Assembly (NCBI RefSeq): GCF_020421205.1
Contig: NZ_JAIZZH010000004.1
Coordinates: 310,001-374,000 of the forward strand
Reading direction: 5' to 3'
Length of the DNA stretch: 64,000 nt
Source: Hymenobacter pini
Lineage (GTDB): Bacteria; Bacteroidota; Bacteroidia; Cytophagales; Hymenobacteraceae
Part shown: piece by piece, positions 44,076-54,584 of the stretch
Position numbering within the stretch: the stretch's first letter is position 1
Layout: the number at the start of each line of letters is the position of its first letter
Program-made: the position numbers and the translations under genes
The notes under the pieces: model-generated
Databases searched by the model: none
What the model saw: the letters and a program-made list of their open reading frames with translations, nothing else
Told to the model about the DNA's origin: nothing

Positions 44076-46856
44076 GTGAATTTCTCTGTTCCAGGTACCT
44101 CTCCCGATGAGTTTCTACCGGCTCTGCTCGACCTTTCGGTGAGCGGGGTGGTGTGCTACGCGCCTCTTACCGACGAGGCGGACACCATCGTGGATTTTGC
44201 CTTTGTGTACCTGAACGCCGCCGCGCAGCACCTGCTTAGCCTACCGGCGCAGCCTACGCTCACTTACCGGCAGGTTTTTCCGGAAGAGCCCCCATTCGAG
44301 GCGTTTACCTTTCACTGTGCGGCTTACGGCTCCGAGCAGCCCCGGCATTTTGAGCTGAACTACCGCGCCGGCGGCTACGATGCGTATTGCCGGGTGAATG
44401 GCCGGCGCCTGGGCCAACTGCTGCTGGTGAGTTTCAGCTTTAGCCAGGAGCAGGACCGCAACGTGGTAGAGCAGGCCTTGCGCGAGAGCCGGGCCGGGGA
44501 AATTGCCGCGCGGGCCGAAGCGGAGCGTGGCCGGGTGGAGCTCATGACTATTTTTGAGCAGGCCCCGGTGGCCATTGCCATCTTCGAGGGGCCAGACCAT
44601 GTGATTCGGCTGGCCAACCCGGCTCACCTGGAGCTGTGGGGCAAAACCGCGCCGGAAATACTCAACAAGCCGTTGTTTCAGGCCGTGCCCGAAGCCAGCG
44701 GGCTGGGCTACGAGCAACTGCTGGCGGATGTGCTACGCACCGGGAAACCGTTTGTGGCCAAAGAGCTGTCGGCGGAGCTAACGCGCAAAGGCCAGCGGGC
44801 CCCAGTGTACTTTGATTTTGTGTACCAGCCGTGGCGTAATGAGCAAGGGGAGGTAACGGGCGTGATTGTGGTGGCTACCGAAATTACCCAGCAGGTGGCG
44901 GCCCGTCATCAAGCCGAAACGCTGCAGGCGGAGGTATTGGCCAGCGCCCAACGTCAGCTCCAGGCCCGCGAGACATTTTACCAAGTATTTGAGCAGACCC
45001 CGGCCTGCATTGCACTACTACGCGGGCCGGAGCACCGCATAGAGTACCACAACCAAGCCTACCAGCGCGTATTTCCGGGCCGCAATATGCGGGGCCGTAC
45101 CGTTGCCGAAGTGCAGCCGGATACCGTAACACAAGGCTTTTCAGAATTACTGGATAACGTATTTCAAACGGGAGAAACCTTTGTAGGCCGGGAATTACCG
45201 GCCAGTCTCATCCAGCCTGATGGAAGCCAGCAGCTGTTTTACTTCAACTTCACGTATCAGGCCTACCGCGAGGATAACCGCATTGTGGGCATATCGGTAT
45301 TTGCCTACGATGTAACGGCGCAAGTACGGGAGCGGGAGCTGCGGGAGGCCGAGCAGGTGCAAGCGCAGCTACGGCTGCAGGAGAGTGAGCAACGGTTGCA
45401 CGACATAGTAAAGGATGCTCCTTTTCCCATGGGTGTGTACGTGGGTCCTGAACTACGTATTCAATTAGCTAACGAAGCTATTCTGGCGGCCTGGGGCAAA
45501 GGCCCAGATGTGATAGGTCAGCGGTTCACGGACTTAATGCCTGAGCTGGCCGATCAGTCGGTATTCGAGGAACTGCACCACGTACTCCGGACTGGGGAAG
45601 CAGTTCACCGACGCAACCAGCGCGTAGAAATAGTGGTGAATGGAATTCTGCAACCCTTCTATTTCAATTACACATTCACGCCATTGCCGGATGCGCAGGG
45701 CAAGGTGTACGGCATACTCAACACGGCTACCGACGTAACGGACCTTATTCTGGCCCAGCAGCGCTTGGAGGCATACGCCGCTGAGCTGCGGGAAAGTGAG
45801 GCCCGCTTCCGGATTATGGCCGATGTGGCACCCAACCAGGTATGGGCAGTGCACCCGGATGGCTCCATCCGCTACATCAACCGGGCCTTCCTGGATTTTG
45901 TGGGGCTGCAAACTGAGGAAGAATACCTGGCCATCGGCTGGACCCCTTACCTCCACCCCGATGAGCTTAGCAGTACCCAACAAACCCTGCTGCATGCTAT
46001 TACTCAGCGGGTGCCCTACGTGCTGGAACACCGCATGCTGCGCCACGATGGGCAGTACCGCTGGCTGCTGGCCCAAGGGGCACCAAGCTTTCTGGCCGAC
46101 GGCGAGTTGTACGGCTACGTGGGTTCCGCCATTGATATTACCGAGCTAAAGCAGGCCAACGAGCAACTCACGCGCACCAACCAAGACCTGGACAACTTTG
46201 TGTACGCGGCTTCTCACGATTTGAAGCAGCCCGTGAACAACTTGGAGGGTTTGTTTGACGAAGTTCTGGCCAGCAGCACGTTTAATAATGCTGAGGAGGA
46301 GCAAGTGCTGGTACCCATGGTGCAGGAAGCCCTGCAGCAGCTGCGCGTGACCATCGACGATTTGGCGGCCCTGGGCCAAGCTCAGCAGTTGCGGCACGCC
46401 GCGGCCGAAAAGGTACTGCTGGCAGAACTGATGGAGGAAGTACTGACGGTACTGGAGCCGCAGGTACGGGCCACCCAGGCGCGCATCACCACCGATTTTG
46501 GGGCGTGGCCGGCCATATCCTTTGCCCGCGCCAACCTGCGCACCATCCTGCTCAACCTCGTGGGCAACTCCCTGAAGTACGCCGACCCCGCTCGGCCCGC
46601 CCGCGTGCACGTGTCCACGTGGGTGGAGCGGGGCCAGCCGGTGCTACTGGTTGAGGATAATGGCCTAGGCTTTGATGCCGCCCGCTACGGAGCTGAGCTG
46701 TTTCATCTGTTCCGCCGCCTGCATACCCACACGGCGGGTACCGGCGTGGGCCTGTACCTCGTCAACCGCATTGTGGAAGCCAGCGGCGGAAAAATAGAAG
46801 TGGATAGCCGCCCCGGCGAGGGTGCCACCTTCCGTATCCGGTTTGGACCAGGGTAG
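44076..46856 (+). CDS. Multi-PAS sensor histidine kinase
   Basis: A 926-aa cytoplasmic kinase. No ATG is available; the GTG at 44076 is preferred over the TTG at 44049, and the first Met is far inside. Five PAS-like domains follow one another (about 20-140, 155-290, 298-430, 440-565, 575-690), the later ones with LRGPEHRIEYHNQAY and IMADVAPNQVWAVHPDGSIRYINRA. The kinase core has the phospho-acceptor His714 (YAASHDLKQPVNNLEG), then LNLVGNSLKYADP, LVEDNGLGFD and TGVGLYLVNRIVEASGG. No transmembrane segment. It probably senses small ligands or redox state; no response regulator is adjacent. Confidence 0.88.
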   Translation: MNFSVPGTSPDEFLPALLDLSVSGVVCYAPLTDEADTIVDFAFVYLNAAAQHLLSLPAQPTLTYRQVFPEEPPFEAFTFHCAAYGSEQPRHFELNYRAGGYDAYCRVNGRRLGQLLLVSFSFSQEQDRNVVEQALRESRAGEIAARAEAERGRVELMTIFEQAPVAIAIFEGPDHVIRLANPAHLELWGKTAPEILNKPLFQAVPEASGLGYEQLLADVLRTGKPFVAKELSAELTRKGQRAPVYFDFVYQPWRNEQGEVTGVIVVATEITQQVAARHQAETLQAEVLASAQRQLQARETFYQVFEQTPACIALLRGPEHRIEYHNQAYQRVFPGRNMRGRTVAEVQPDTVTQGFSELLDNVFQTGETFVGRELPASLIQPDGSQQLFYFNFTYQAYREDNRIVGISVFAYDVTAQVRERELREAEQVQAQLRLQESEQRLHDIVKDAPFPMGVYVGPELRIQLANEAILAAWGKGPDVIGQRFTDLMPELADQSVFEELHHVLRTGEAVHRRNQRVEIVVNGILQPFYFNYTFTPLPDAQGKVYGILNTATDVTDLILAQQRLEAYAAELRESEARFRIMADVAPNQVWAVHPDGSIRYINRAFLDFVGLQTEEEYLAIGWTPYLHPDELSSTQQTLLHAITQRVPYVLEHRMLRHDGQYRWLLAQGAPSFLADGELYGYVGSAIDITELKQANEQLTRTNQDLDNFVYAASHDLKQPVNNLEGLFDEVLASSTFNNAEEEQVLVPMVQEALQQLRVTIDDLAALGQAQQLRHAAAEKVLLAELMEEVLTVLEPQVRATQARITTDFGAWPAISFARANLRTILLNLVGNSLKYADPARPARVHVSTWVERGQPVLLVEDNGLGFDAARYGAELFHLFRRLHTHTAGTGVGLYLVNRIVEASGGKIEVDSRPGEGATFRIRFGPG

Positions 46857-46892
46857 GCGCTCTGCCTTCCGGTTGGCGCGCTAGCCCTAGAG

Positions 46893-48524
46893 TTACTGCT
46901 GACTTTTAGTGAGTAAGCGCGCCCAGTCGAGCTTGCGGCGGGCAGCGGTGGGCGTGGGCATCTGGCCACGGCGCATCAGCTCCTCAATGCAAATCATATC
47001 GTCATCGTGCTGCATGCCGGCGGCGGCTACCAGCTTGTTCTGGTAAGCATACAGGGCCAGGAATTTGTGTCGGCGCACGTCGCCGTGGAAGATAACCTCG
47101 TCCCAGGCTTCGGCGTGACCCGCGTAGCGCAGGCTCTTGCCGAACTGCTGCGTCCAGAAAAACGGTACTTCCTGGTAGGGTACTTTCTGGCCCATCATAT
47201 TGCGAGCGGCATAGGCCCCTTGCTGCTGAGCCACGCGCCAATGCTCAATGCGGTGCTGCCCCAACCCGACTGGCAGCGGAAACCGGGCTACGTCGCCGGC
47301 GGCATACACGTGTTTGGCGGCGCATAAGTGAGCATCCACCCGCAGGCCCCCGTCTTTTTCCAGGTCAAATGCCTCCGCCAGAAACTCAGTGGCGGGTCGT
47401 ACCCCTACGCCCAGCACTACCAACTCGGCCGGCAGAAGCTGCCCCGTGGCCAGTCGCACCCCGGCTACGTGGCCGTTTTCGCCTTCCAGCGCTTGCACCT
47501 CGGCTTCCGTTTTAAAGCGCACCCCGTGCCGGCGGTAGAGGTTGCGGTACATCCGGCCAATTTTTGGTCCCAGCACTTTCTGCAGCGGCTCCGCTTCCTG
47601 GGCCACTACGGTAATGTGCCGCTCTTCGGTAGCCAGGCTGGCGGCCGCTTCCATCCCAATAAAACTGCTCCCGATGATGACAATCCGCTTGACCTTGGCA
47701 GCTGCCTGCTTCAGAGCGGCGGCGTCCGGCGCGGAGCGCAACGTGAATACGCCTGCCAGTTCGTGGCCGGGCAGCTTAGGCAATGCGTTGGCCGTGCTAC
47801 CCGGGGCCAGCAGGAGCGCATCATAGTGCAGAGGCCCCCGGCCACTCAGGCGCAGCTGGCGAGTGTGCAGATTGAGGCCGGTGGCGCGGGTGTCGAGGAG
47901 TAGCTCAATCTGGTGCTGATCATAGAAATCCGGCTTGCGCAACGGCAGGTTTTTATCGGTGGCTTTGCCGGCCAGATAGGCTTTACTGAGCTTGGTGCGG
48001 TCGGTGGGCGGGGTGGTTTCGGCCGTTACCAGCACAATGCGTCCGCCGAAGCCTTCAGTGCGCAGCGTTTGGGCCGCGAACTGGCCGGCTGCCCCACCCC
48101 CCACAATCACGAACGTGCGGGCATCGGGGGCGGCGGCGTTGGGGGCTGGGGCCACGCCGCCCACCAAGGCCGTGGGCGTAGAGTCGGGCTTGTCGGAAGC
48201 GGCGGCGGGCCGGGCGGGTAGTTGCACCCACACGCGCCCTTCGGCCACGCGTACCGGATAGCTGGGCAGGTTGTCGAGGGCCGGGGGCTGGCACAGGTGG
48301 CCGTCCGTCACCCGGAAGCAGGCATGGTGCCAGGGGCACACGAGTTGCTCGCCCACCAGCCGGCCTTTTTCCAAGGGTGCGCCGTAGTGGGGGCAGTTGG
48401 GGGCTAGCGCCACGTATTGCCCGTGGTGGCGCAGCAACAGCACCTGCGCGTCGGCAGCTGGAAAGTTTCGCATTTCCCCTTCCTGCAGGGCATCGGCCGG
48501 GGCCAGATCTATTTCAACGGACAT
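46893..48524 (-). CDS. Rieske 2Fe-2S / FAD-dependent NAD(P)H oxidoreductase (AIFM3-like)
   Basis: A 543-aa protein from the ATG at 48524 (MSVEIDLAPADALQEGE). N-terminal Rieske domain with Cys44, His46, Cys63 and His66 (NCPHYGAPL ... CPWHHACF). After an Ala/Pro linker (120-150) comes a pyridine nucleotide-disulfide reductase fold: VIVGGGAAGQFAAQTLR, TKLSKAYLAGK, KRIVIIGSSFIGMEAAASL and VYAAGDVARFP, and a C-terminal ferredoxin-reductase-type dimer domain. The order matches ferredoxin reductases of ring-hydroxylating dioxygenases and AIFM3. It transfers electrons from NAD(P)H; the acceptor is unknown. Divergent from the rof genes. Confidence 0.9.
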   Translation of the reverse strand: MSVEIDLAPADALQEGEMRNFPAADAQVLLLRHHGQYVALAPNCPHYGAPLEKGRLVGEQLVCPWHHACFRVTDGHLCQPPALDNLPSYPVRVAEGRVWVQLPARPAAASDKPDSTPTALVGGVAPAPNAAAPDARTFVIVGGGAAGQFAAQTLRTEGFGGRIVLVTAETTPPTDRTKLSKAYLAGKATDKNLPLRKPDFYDQHQIELLLDTRATGLNLHTRQLRLSGRGPLHYDALLLAPGSTANALPKLPGHELAGVFTLRSAPDAAALKQAAAKVKRIVIIGSSFIGMEAAASLATEERHITVVAQEAEPLQKVLGPKIGRMYRNLYRRHGVRFKTEAEVQALEGENGHVAGVRLATGQLLPAELVVLGVGVRPATEFLAEAFDLEKDGGLRVDAHLCAAKHVYAAGDVARFPLPVGLGQHRIEHWRVAQQQGAYAARNMMGQKVPYQEVPFFWTQQFGKSLRYAGHAEAWDEVIFHGDVRRHKFLALYAYQNKLVAAAGMQHDDDMICIEELMRRGQMPTPTAARRKLDWARLLTKSQQ

Positions 48525-48655
48525 AAGACAACAGCGTAAAAAGCGTAAGCACAGCCGTTGTGCCAACGTAGGGAGGGAAAACCGGGTTGTATTGTCTTTT
48601 CGTAATTCTTGCTGCTGGTCCGTATCCTTTTATCGTTCAATCCGTTCAGTCCGCT

Positions 48656-48895
48656 ATGCCCTCCGTTCAGCAAATCCGAGGCGGCCTACCCGCTGAGCCC
48701 CGCCCTCTGCTGCGGGAAGGACAAGCGTATATCTTGGTGTACCGCATGCCCGGCACCTCGGCCGAGTTTAGCCTGCGCGGTATTTTGCGCCACATCCGGC
48801 GGCGCGACCAAGTAGATTATATCTGCTTATCCGACGGCTGCGAGCTGCGGCTGGACTGGCTGGTTGCCGTGAACGGGCACCGGCTGGCGGCATAA
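48656..48895 (+). CDS. Rof-like small protein (paralog 1)
   Basis: A 79-aa protein from the ATG at 48656. The second half (YILVYRMPG, FSLRGILRHIRRRDQVDYICLSDGCELRLDWLVAVNG) parallels the neighbouring Rof-like protein: the strand-strand order and the DGxELRLDxLxAxxx motif are shared. The N-terminal YxPIxC motif of Rof is not seen, so this copy is divergent. Probably an OB-like small beta barrel. 52 nt separate the two genes. Confidence 0.6.
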   Translation: MPSVQQIRGGLPAEPRPLLREGQAYILVYRMPGTSAEFSLRGILRHIRRRDQVDYICLSDGCELRLDWLVAVNGHRLAA

Positions 48896-48947
48896 TCCTG
48901 GGGCGGCGGTTTAGCGTATGCTGAGTTGGACCTTTGTTCCCGCTGCC

Positions 48948-49199
48948 ATGGCCACTACCCCATATAAACCCATCAGCTGCTCGTTCTACGACGAGCTAGA
49001 GGCGCACGCCACCACCGGCCAGCCCTGCACCCTCACCTATCGCACCGAGCCCGATACGCCGCCCAGCACCTACCACGGCATCATCCAGGACCTCTACATC
49101 CGCGACAAAGTAGAATACCTGCGCCTGCAGGACGGCTTCGAGTTGCGTTTGGATAATCTGCTGGCTTTGGATGACAAGGAACTGCGCAACTATTGCTAA
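48948..49199 (+). CDS. Rof-like Rho-binding antiterminator
   Basis: An 83-aa protein from the ATG at 48948 (the frame is open upstream to 48918). The pattern YKPISCSFYDELEAHATTGQ, then TYHGIIQDLYIRDKVEYLRLQDGFELRLDNLLALDDKEL matches the Rof/YaeO family (YxPIxCxxYDxLE, then the ELRLDxI motif). Known Rof proteins bind the primary RNA site of Rho and inhibit termination. Length is as expected, with no signal peptide. A truncated third copy lies at 52027-52095. Confidence 0.7.
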   Translation: MATTPYKPISCSFYDELEAHATTGQPCTLTYRTEPDTPPSTYHGIIQDLYIRDKVEYLRLQDGFELRLDNLLALDDKELRNYC

Positions 49200-49292
49200 A
49201 GCCCGGCTAGCTGAGTAACTGCTTCTACGGTAGCAGCACATGGGTACCATCGTGTAACTTGCGGAACCAAGACTCCCGGTTACGCTCCCCGC

Positions 49293-50711
49293 ATGGTTTT
49301 TAGCAGTATTCTATTCCTGTTTTATTTTCTGCCGGCTTTCCTGCTGCTGTATTTCGTCGCCCCGGTTCGATTCAAGAACACCGTGGCCTTGGTGGCCAGC
49401 CTGCTATTCTACGCGTGGGGCGGGTTACCCTTTCTGGCGCTATTTCTGGCTTCGGTAGTACTCAACTTCGTGCTCATCCGCTACATGGACCGGGCCGTTG
49501 ACTGGCAGAAGAAAATCTACCTCTGGCTCAGCATTCTGCTCAACGTGAGCATGCTGTTCTACTTTAAGTACGCCAACTTCTTTCTGGAGAATACCAGCGC
49601 GCTTTCCTCCCTGCTGGGCGGGCCGGCGTTGCAGTGGCAGAAGGTGGTACTGCCCATCGGTATTTCCTTTTTCACGTTTGAGAAGCTCACCTACACCATT
49701 GATGTGTACCGGGGTGTAAACAAACCGCTCCGCAGCTTCTGGGACTTCATGCTGTATATCATGCTGTTCCCGAAGATGATTGCCGGCCCCATTGTCCGCT
49801 TCCATGAAATTGCCGACCAGCTCACCGACCGCCGCGCCTTCGATACCATCGACCACAAGCTCGCCGGCTTGTTTCGGTTTGTGGTGGGCTTGGCTAAAAA
49901 GGTGCTTATTGCCAACGTGCTGGGCCAGGAGGCCGACCGGATTTTTGCCCTGGCGCCGGCCGAGCTATCGGTGCCGCTGGCTTGGCTAGGAGCGTTGGCT
50001 TACACCTTCCAGATATATTTTGACTTTTCAGGCTATTCCGATATGGCTATCGGCATTGGCCGAATGATCGGGTTCCAATTCCCCGAAAACTTCAACAACC
50101 CCTACATTTCGCGCAGCATCACCGAGTTTTGGCAACGCTGGCACATTACGCTGGGCCGCTGGATGCGTGATTACCTATACATTCCGCTGGGCGGCAACCG
50201 GGTACACCCTACCCGGCTGTATGCGAACTTGGCCACGGTGTTTATACTCTCCGGTTTCTGGCACGGAGCCGCCTGGAATTTTATTGCTTGGGGAGCCTAC
50301 CACGGCATTTTTCTGATTCTGGACCGGCTGTTTCTGCACCGCGTAACCGCGCGGCTGGGTGGGCTGAGTATTTTGCCTACTTTCCTAGTTACCGTTATCG
50401 GCTGGGTACTGTTCCGGGCAGAGTCTTTACCGTTGGCGCTCGGGTATATTCAGCGGATGGTTGGTGGCGGCTGGGCCAGCCTGCCCCACTTCACCGTCGA
50501 GTTCTGGGCCACAATGCTGCTGGCCACCCTGTTCTCGTTTATGGCCGCCGCGCCGCGCGTGGAGCGCTGGGAAATTACTATGCTCACGGCTACTCCGTTG
50601 CGCACCTCCCGGGCTGTAGCCCTCAGCTTGGCCACGGCTCTATTGCTTATACTAAGTACCAGCTACATCGTGGGCAGCAGCTTCAATCCGTTCATCTATT
50701 TCCGGTTTTAG
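49293..50711 (+). CDS. MBOAT-family membrane O-acyltransferase (AlgI-like)
   Basis: A 472-aa protein with about 10-12 membrane helices. Family motifs: LLFYAWGG near residue 40, FFTFEKLTYTIDVYRG, MIAGPIVRFHEI, FSGYSDMAIGIGRMIGFQFPENFNNPYISRSITEFWQRWHITLGRWMRDYLYIPLGGNR, and the active His region WHGAAWNFIAWGAYHG. Such proteins move acetyl or other acyl groups across the membrane to exported polysaccharide. It is paired with the AlgJ/X-like gene 29 nt downstream, so the two should act together on a surface polymer. Confidence 0.93.
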   Translation: MVFSSILFLFYFLPAFLLLYFVAPVRFKNTVALVASLLFYAWGGLPFLALFLASVVLNFVLIRYMDRAVDWQKKIYLWLSILLNVSMLFYFKYANFFLENTSALSSLLGGPALQWQKVVLPIGISFFTFEKLTYTIDVYRGVNKPLRSFWDFMLYIMLFPKMIAGPIVRFHEIADQLTDRRAFDTIDHKLAGLFRFVVGLAKKVLIANVLGQEADRIFALAPAELSVPLAWLGALAYTFQIYFDFSGYSDMAIGIGRMIGFQFPENFNNPYISRSITEFWQRWHITLGRWMRDYLYIPLGGNRVHPTRLYANLATVFILSGFWHGAAWNFIAWGAYHGIFLILDRLFLHRVTARLGGLSILPTFLVTVIGWVLFRAESLPLALGYIQRMVGGGWASLPHFTVEFWATMLLATLFSFMAAAPRVERWEITMLTATPLRTSRAVALSLATALLLILSTSYIVGSSFNPFIYFRF

Positions 50712-50740
50712 CGGCTTAGCCCCGCCACTTTGCACCACCG

Positions 50741-52018
50741 ATGAAGCATTTTCTATTTGGCTGCCTACTATTGCTGCTACTGTTGCCAGCGCTGCAGGCT
50801 AAGTTTCACTGGCTCTCTGAGCCTACCCTGGCCGGCGCGTATCATACCTCCACTCACCCCGACGTAACCGCCGAGGGCCTGCACGAGGGCACCTACCAGC
50901 CGCAACTGGAGCTGTATCTGGAAGACCGGCTCGGGTTTCGGACGTGGCTGATTCAGCTGCGCAACCAGCTGTCATTCTCCCTATTCCGGGTGGCCCGCTC
51001 CAGCGACCTGGTTATTGGCCGCAATGACGTGCTGTATCAGCCTAACCCGGTGAACAGCTACCTGGGCAAGGACTTTCTGGGCGAGGCCGAAATCCGGCAC
51101 CGGGTGCGCCGTATGCACACTGTGCAGCAGGATTTGGCTAAGCGGGGCATCCCGTTTCTGTTTTTGATGGCCCCAAATAAAGCCCGTTACCAGGCCGAGG
51201 ACTTGCCGGTTTGGGTGCGCTCCGCCACGGAGCCGGTTTCTAACTACCAAGTATTCATGCGCGAAATGCAGGCCAACCACGTCAATGTGCTGGACCTGGG
51301 CAAGGCATTTCAGCTCTGGAAAGACACTTCCCGCTACGCTCTGTTTCCGAAGGGTGGCACGCACTGGAGTGCGTACGGCTCCACGCTGGCCGCCGATACC
51401 CTGTTCCGCCGGATGGAGCAGATGGGCGGCTTCGATTTGCCCGACTTCCGGGCCGAGGGTGCACCGGAAGTCAGCCAGACGGATATGCGCGGCACCGATA
51501 ATGACCTCAGCAGCGCCCTCAACCTGCTCTCCCCGTACCACAACTATGTTATGGCCTATCCGCGCATTGTGTTTGCGCCGGCCCGGGCCGGGCAGCAGCG
51601 GCCTAACCTGCTGATTTCGGGCGACAGTTTCGGAGCGGCGCTGATGCAGTTCAACCCGTACCTGCAGACGCTGTTCTCGCCCGATTCGCGGTATTGGGGC
51701 GTGGAGGAAACCATTTTCACCTTCAGCGACAACTCCACCCGCACTGGTGAAACCTTGGACCAGCTGGATTTCCGGCAGCAGATTGAGTCCCGCAACTTCA
51801 TCATGATGCTGGTAACAGACCACAATCTGGTATACGACCGGTTCATCAACCGCCTCTACGACCTGTACCACCCGCTAACCGACGCCGAAAACGCCCGCGT
51901 GGAGCAACTCAAAGTGGAACTGATGAAGCAGGCCACTTGGGAAGAATCCAGCCAGCCTGATTTTGCCACCCGCATGTATCAGAAGGCCCGCGCCAGCCTA
52001 GAGAAAGAGCGAGAATAA
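50741..52018 (+). CDS. AlgJ/AlgX-like SGNH O-acetyltransferase partner of MBOAT
   Basis: A 425-aa exported protein with one N-terminal helix (MKHFLFGCLLLLLLLPALQA) serving as signal or anchor. SGNH-type motifs: LVIGRNDVLYQ, FLFLMAPNKARYQAEDLP, GGTHWSAYGSTLAAD (catalytic Asp/His block of AlgX/AlgJ-type proteins) and LLISGDSFGAALMQF (nucleophile Ser). It takes the acyl group delivered by the MBOAT protein and attaches it to the polymer. Ends 8 nt before a fragment of a Rof-like gene. Confidence 0.85.
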   Translation: MKHFLFGCLLLLLLLPALQAKFHWLSEPTLAGAYHTSTHPDVTAEGLHEGTYQPQLELYLEDRLGFRTWLIQLRNQLSFSLFRVARSSDLVIGRNDVLYQPNPVNSYLGKDFLGEAEIRHRVRRMHTVQQDLAKRGIPFLFLMAPNKARYQAEDLPVWVRSATEPVSNYQVFMREMQANHVNVLDLGKAFQLWKDTSRYALFPKGGTHWSAYGSTLAADTLFRRMEQMGGFDLPDFRAEGAPEVSQTDMRGTDNDLSSALNLLSPYHNYVMAYPRIVFAPARAGQQRPNLLISGDSFGAALMQFNPYLQTLFSPDSRYWGVEETIFTFSDNSTRTGETLDQLDFRQQIESRNFIMMLVTDHNLVYDRFINRLYDLYHPLTDAENARVEQLKVELMKQATWEESSQPDFATRMYQKARASLEKERE

Positions 52019-52026
52019 GCCTATAG

Positions 52027-52095
52027 AACGGCTTCGAGCTGCGTCTGGATAAGCTGCTGGCGTTGGATGATAAGGAGCTGCGGAATTACTGCTGA
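52027..52095 (+). pseudogene. Fragment of a third Rof-like gene
   Basis: The 69 nt code for NGFELRLDKLLALDDKELRNYC and a stop, matching the last 22 residues of the gene at 48948-49199 at 20 of 22 positions. At DNA level there are 11 differences from 49131-49199, of which only two change a residue. No start codon or N-terminal half precedes it; instead the AlgJ-like gene ends 8 nt upstream. It is a remnant that was under protein selection before truncation. Confidence 0.8.
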
Positions 52096-52868
52096 GCCTC
52101 TGGTTTTTCGGGTAGCAATGCACTAACTAGAAACCGTGAAAAGACCTCTAGTTATATGTTCATTACTCTCGTTTTCGGCGACATTTAATCCGGGCCGGTT
52201 CAACGATAACTATACGATTCGCACCACTACTCCTGATGGGTGCTACCATATCGTATCGGTGCCTTACTTCTGCTCCGATGGTACGGAAGGTTGCCTTAAA
52301 GTGCTGGATGCCACCACGCAAAAAGTGCTGCGAGAGTTTCACCTGACCCGCATGATTGGTTGCGTGTATGTGAGCCTGCGCAACCCGGACGTGCTCCTTA
52401 AAATTCCTACAGGTATCGGCTTGCCCCCACCCTGGAATTGGGATAACGCCAAAAATGCCCCTGATAGATATGTTAAACTCTATCAGAATGACCGCGCAGT
52501 TGACAGCGTAGCTATTCCAGCCGTTTTGCCGGTTGCAGACAGTCGCCGCTATTTCTACACCGGCCGCCAGTTCGACCGTTCCAAGCTGCTCTACCGCAAG
52601 CCCGATACGCTTGCCGTGGTTACTCACAAAGGAGTGGCACTGCTGTATATGCGAAACGGCCGCCTGCAAACGAAGCTCAGCCCAGGCTATACTAGGTTAG
52701 CTGATTTCCCGCTTTTACCGCTCGATGCTCAAGTGAAATGTTATCCATATCCACAGCCTGAATCTTGCGAATCAGTCCCGTATATAGTGCCGCCACTTAC
52801 TAAGCCCCGAGTAGTTTTTCCTGATTTTTATAAACGTCGGCGCTTTCCGTGGCAACCGTTTAACCTCA

Positions 52869-52902
52869 AGAAGACCAGTACGCTACAGCGTACTGGTCTT
52901 CT
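52869..52902. terminator. Terminator hairpin between convergent genes
   Basis: AGAAGACCAGTACGC (52869-52883) and GCGTACTGGTCTTCT (52888-52902) are perfect arms with a 4-nt loop, just past the asnS stop. It overlaps the end of the hypothetical frame on the plus strand. Confidence 0.75.
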
Positions 52903-52919
52903 TTCGAAAATCTGCACTC

Positions 52920-54323
<1,404 letters not shown>

Positions 54324-54372
54324 GGGGAAATCGGTTCTGCTAAAATTAAAGTAGCTACAAAGGTAGAAGATG

Positions 54373-54485
54373 TAGCGCGAAGCTCCCGCTTCGCGCACGA
54401 GCAAAGCGAGTCGTTGGTACCGCGCCGAATGAACATACCGTACAGGAACTCGCTTCGCTCGTGCCCGAAGCGGAGCTGCGCACTA
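54373..54485. repeat. Palindromic repeat, CTCGCTTCGCTCGTGC type
   Basis: The left arm 54373-54415 (TAGCGCGAAGCTCCCGCTTC...) and right arm 54447-54485 (AACTCGCTTCGCTCGTGCCC...) are reverse complements with a few mismatches, separated by 31 nt. Each arm also contains smaller palindromes (GAAGC..GCTTC). It sits between divergent asnS and rpoN. The layout resembles a REP/MITE-like element. Confidence 0.7.
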
Positions 54486-54527
54486 CTGCCCCCAACTTTT
54501 TCCCCCGAACCCAAGTACAGAAAGGGC

Positions 54528-54535
54528 TATATTTG
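54528..54535 (+). promoter_or_regulatory. Bacteroidota -7 box upstream of rpoN
   Basis: TATATTTG is an exact match to TAnnTTTG, 50 nt before the rpoN start. A -33 element is not clear; a T-run lies at 54496-54501. Confidence 0.5.
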
Positions 54536-54584
54536 GCCTAACCACCCCGTTTTATAACCGGCGGGGCGTACGCGTTTTTAGAGT

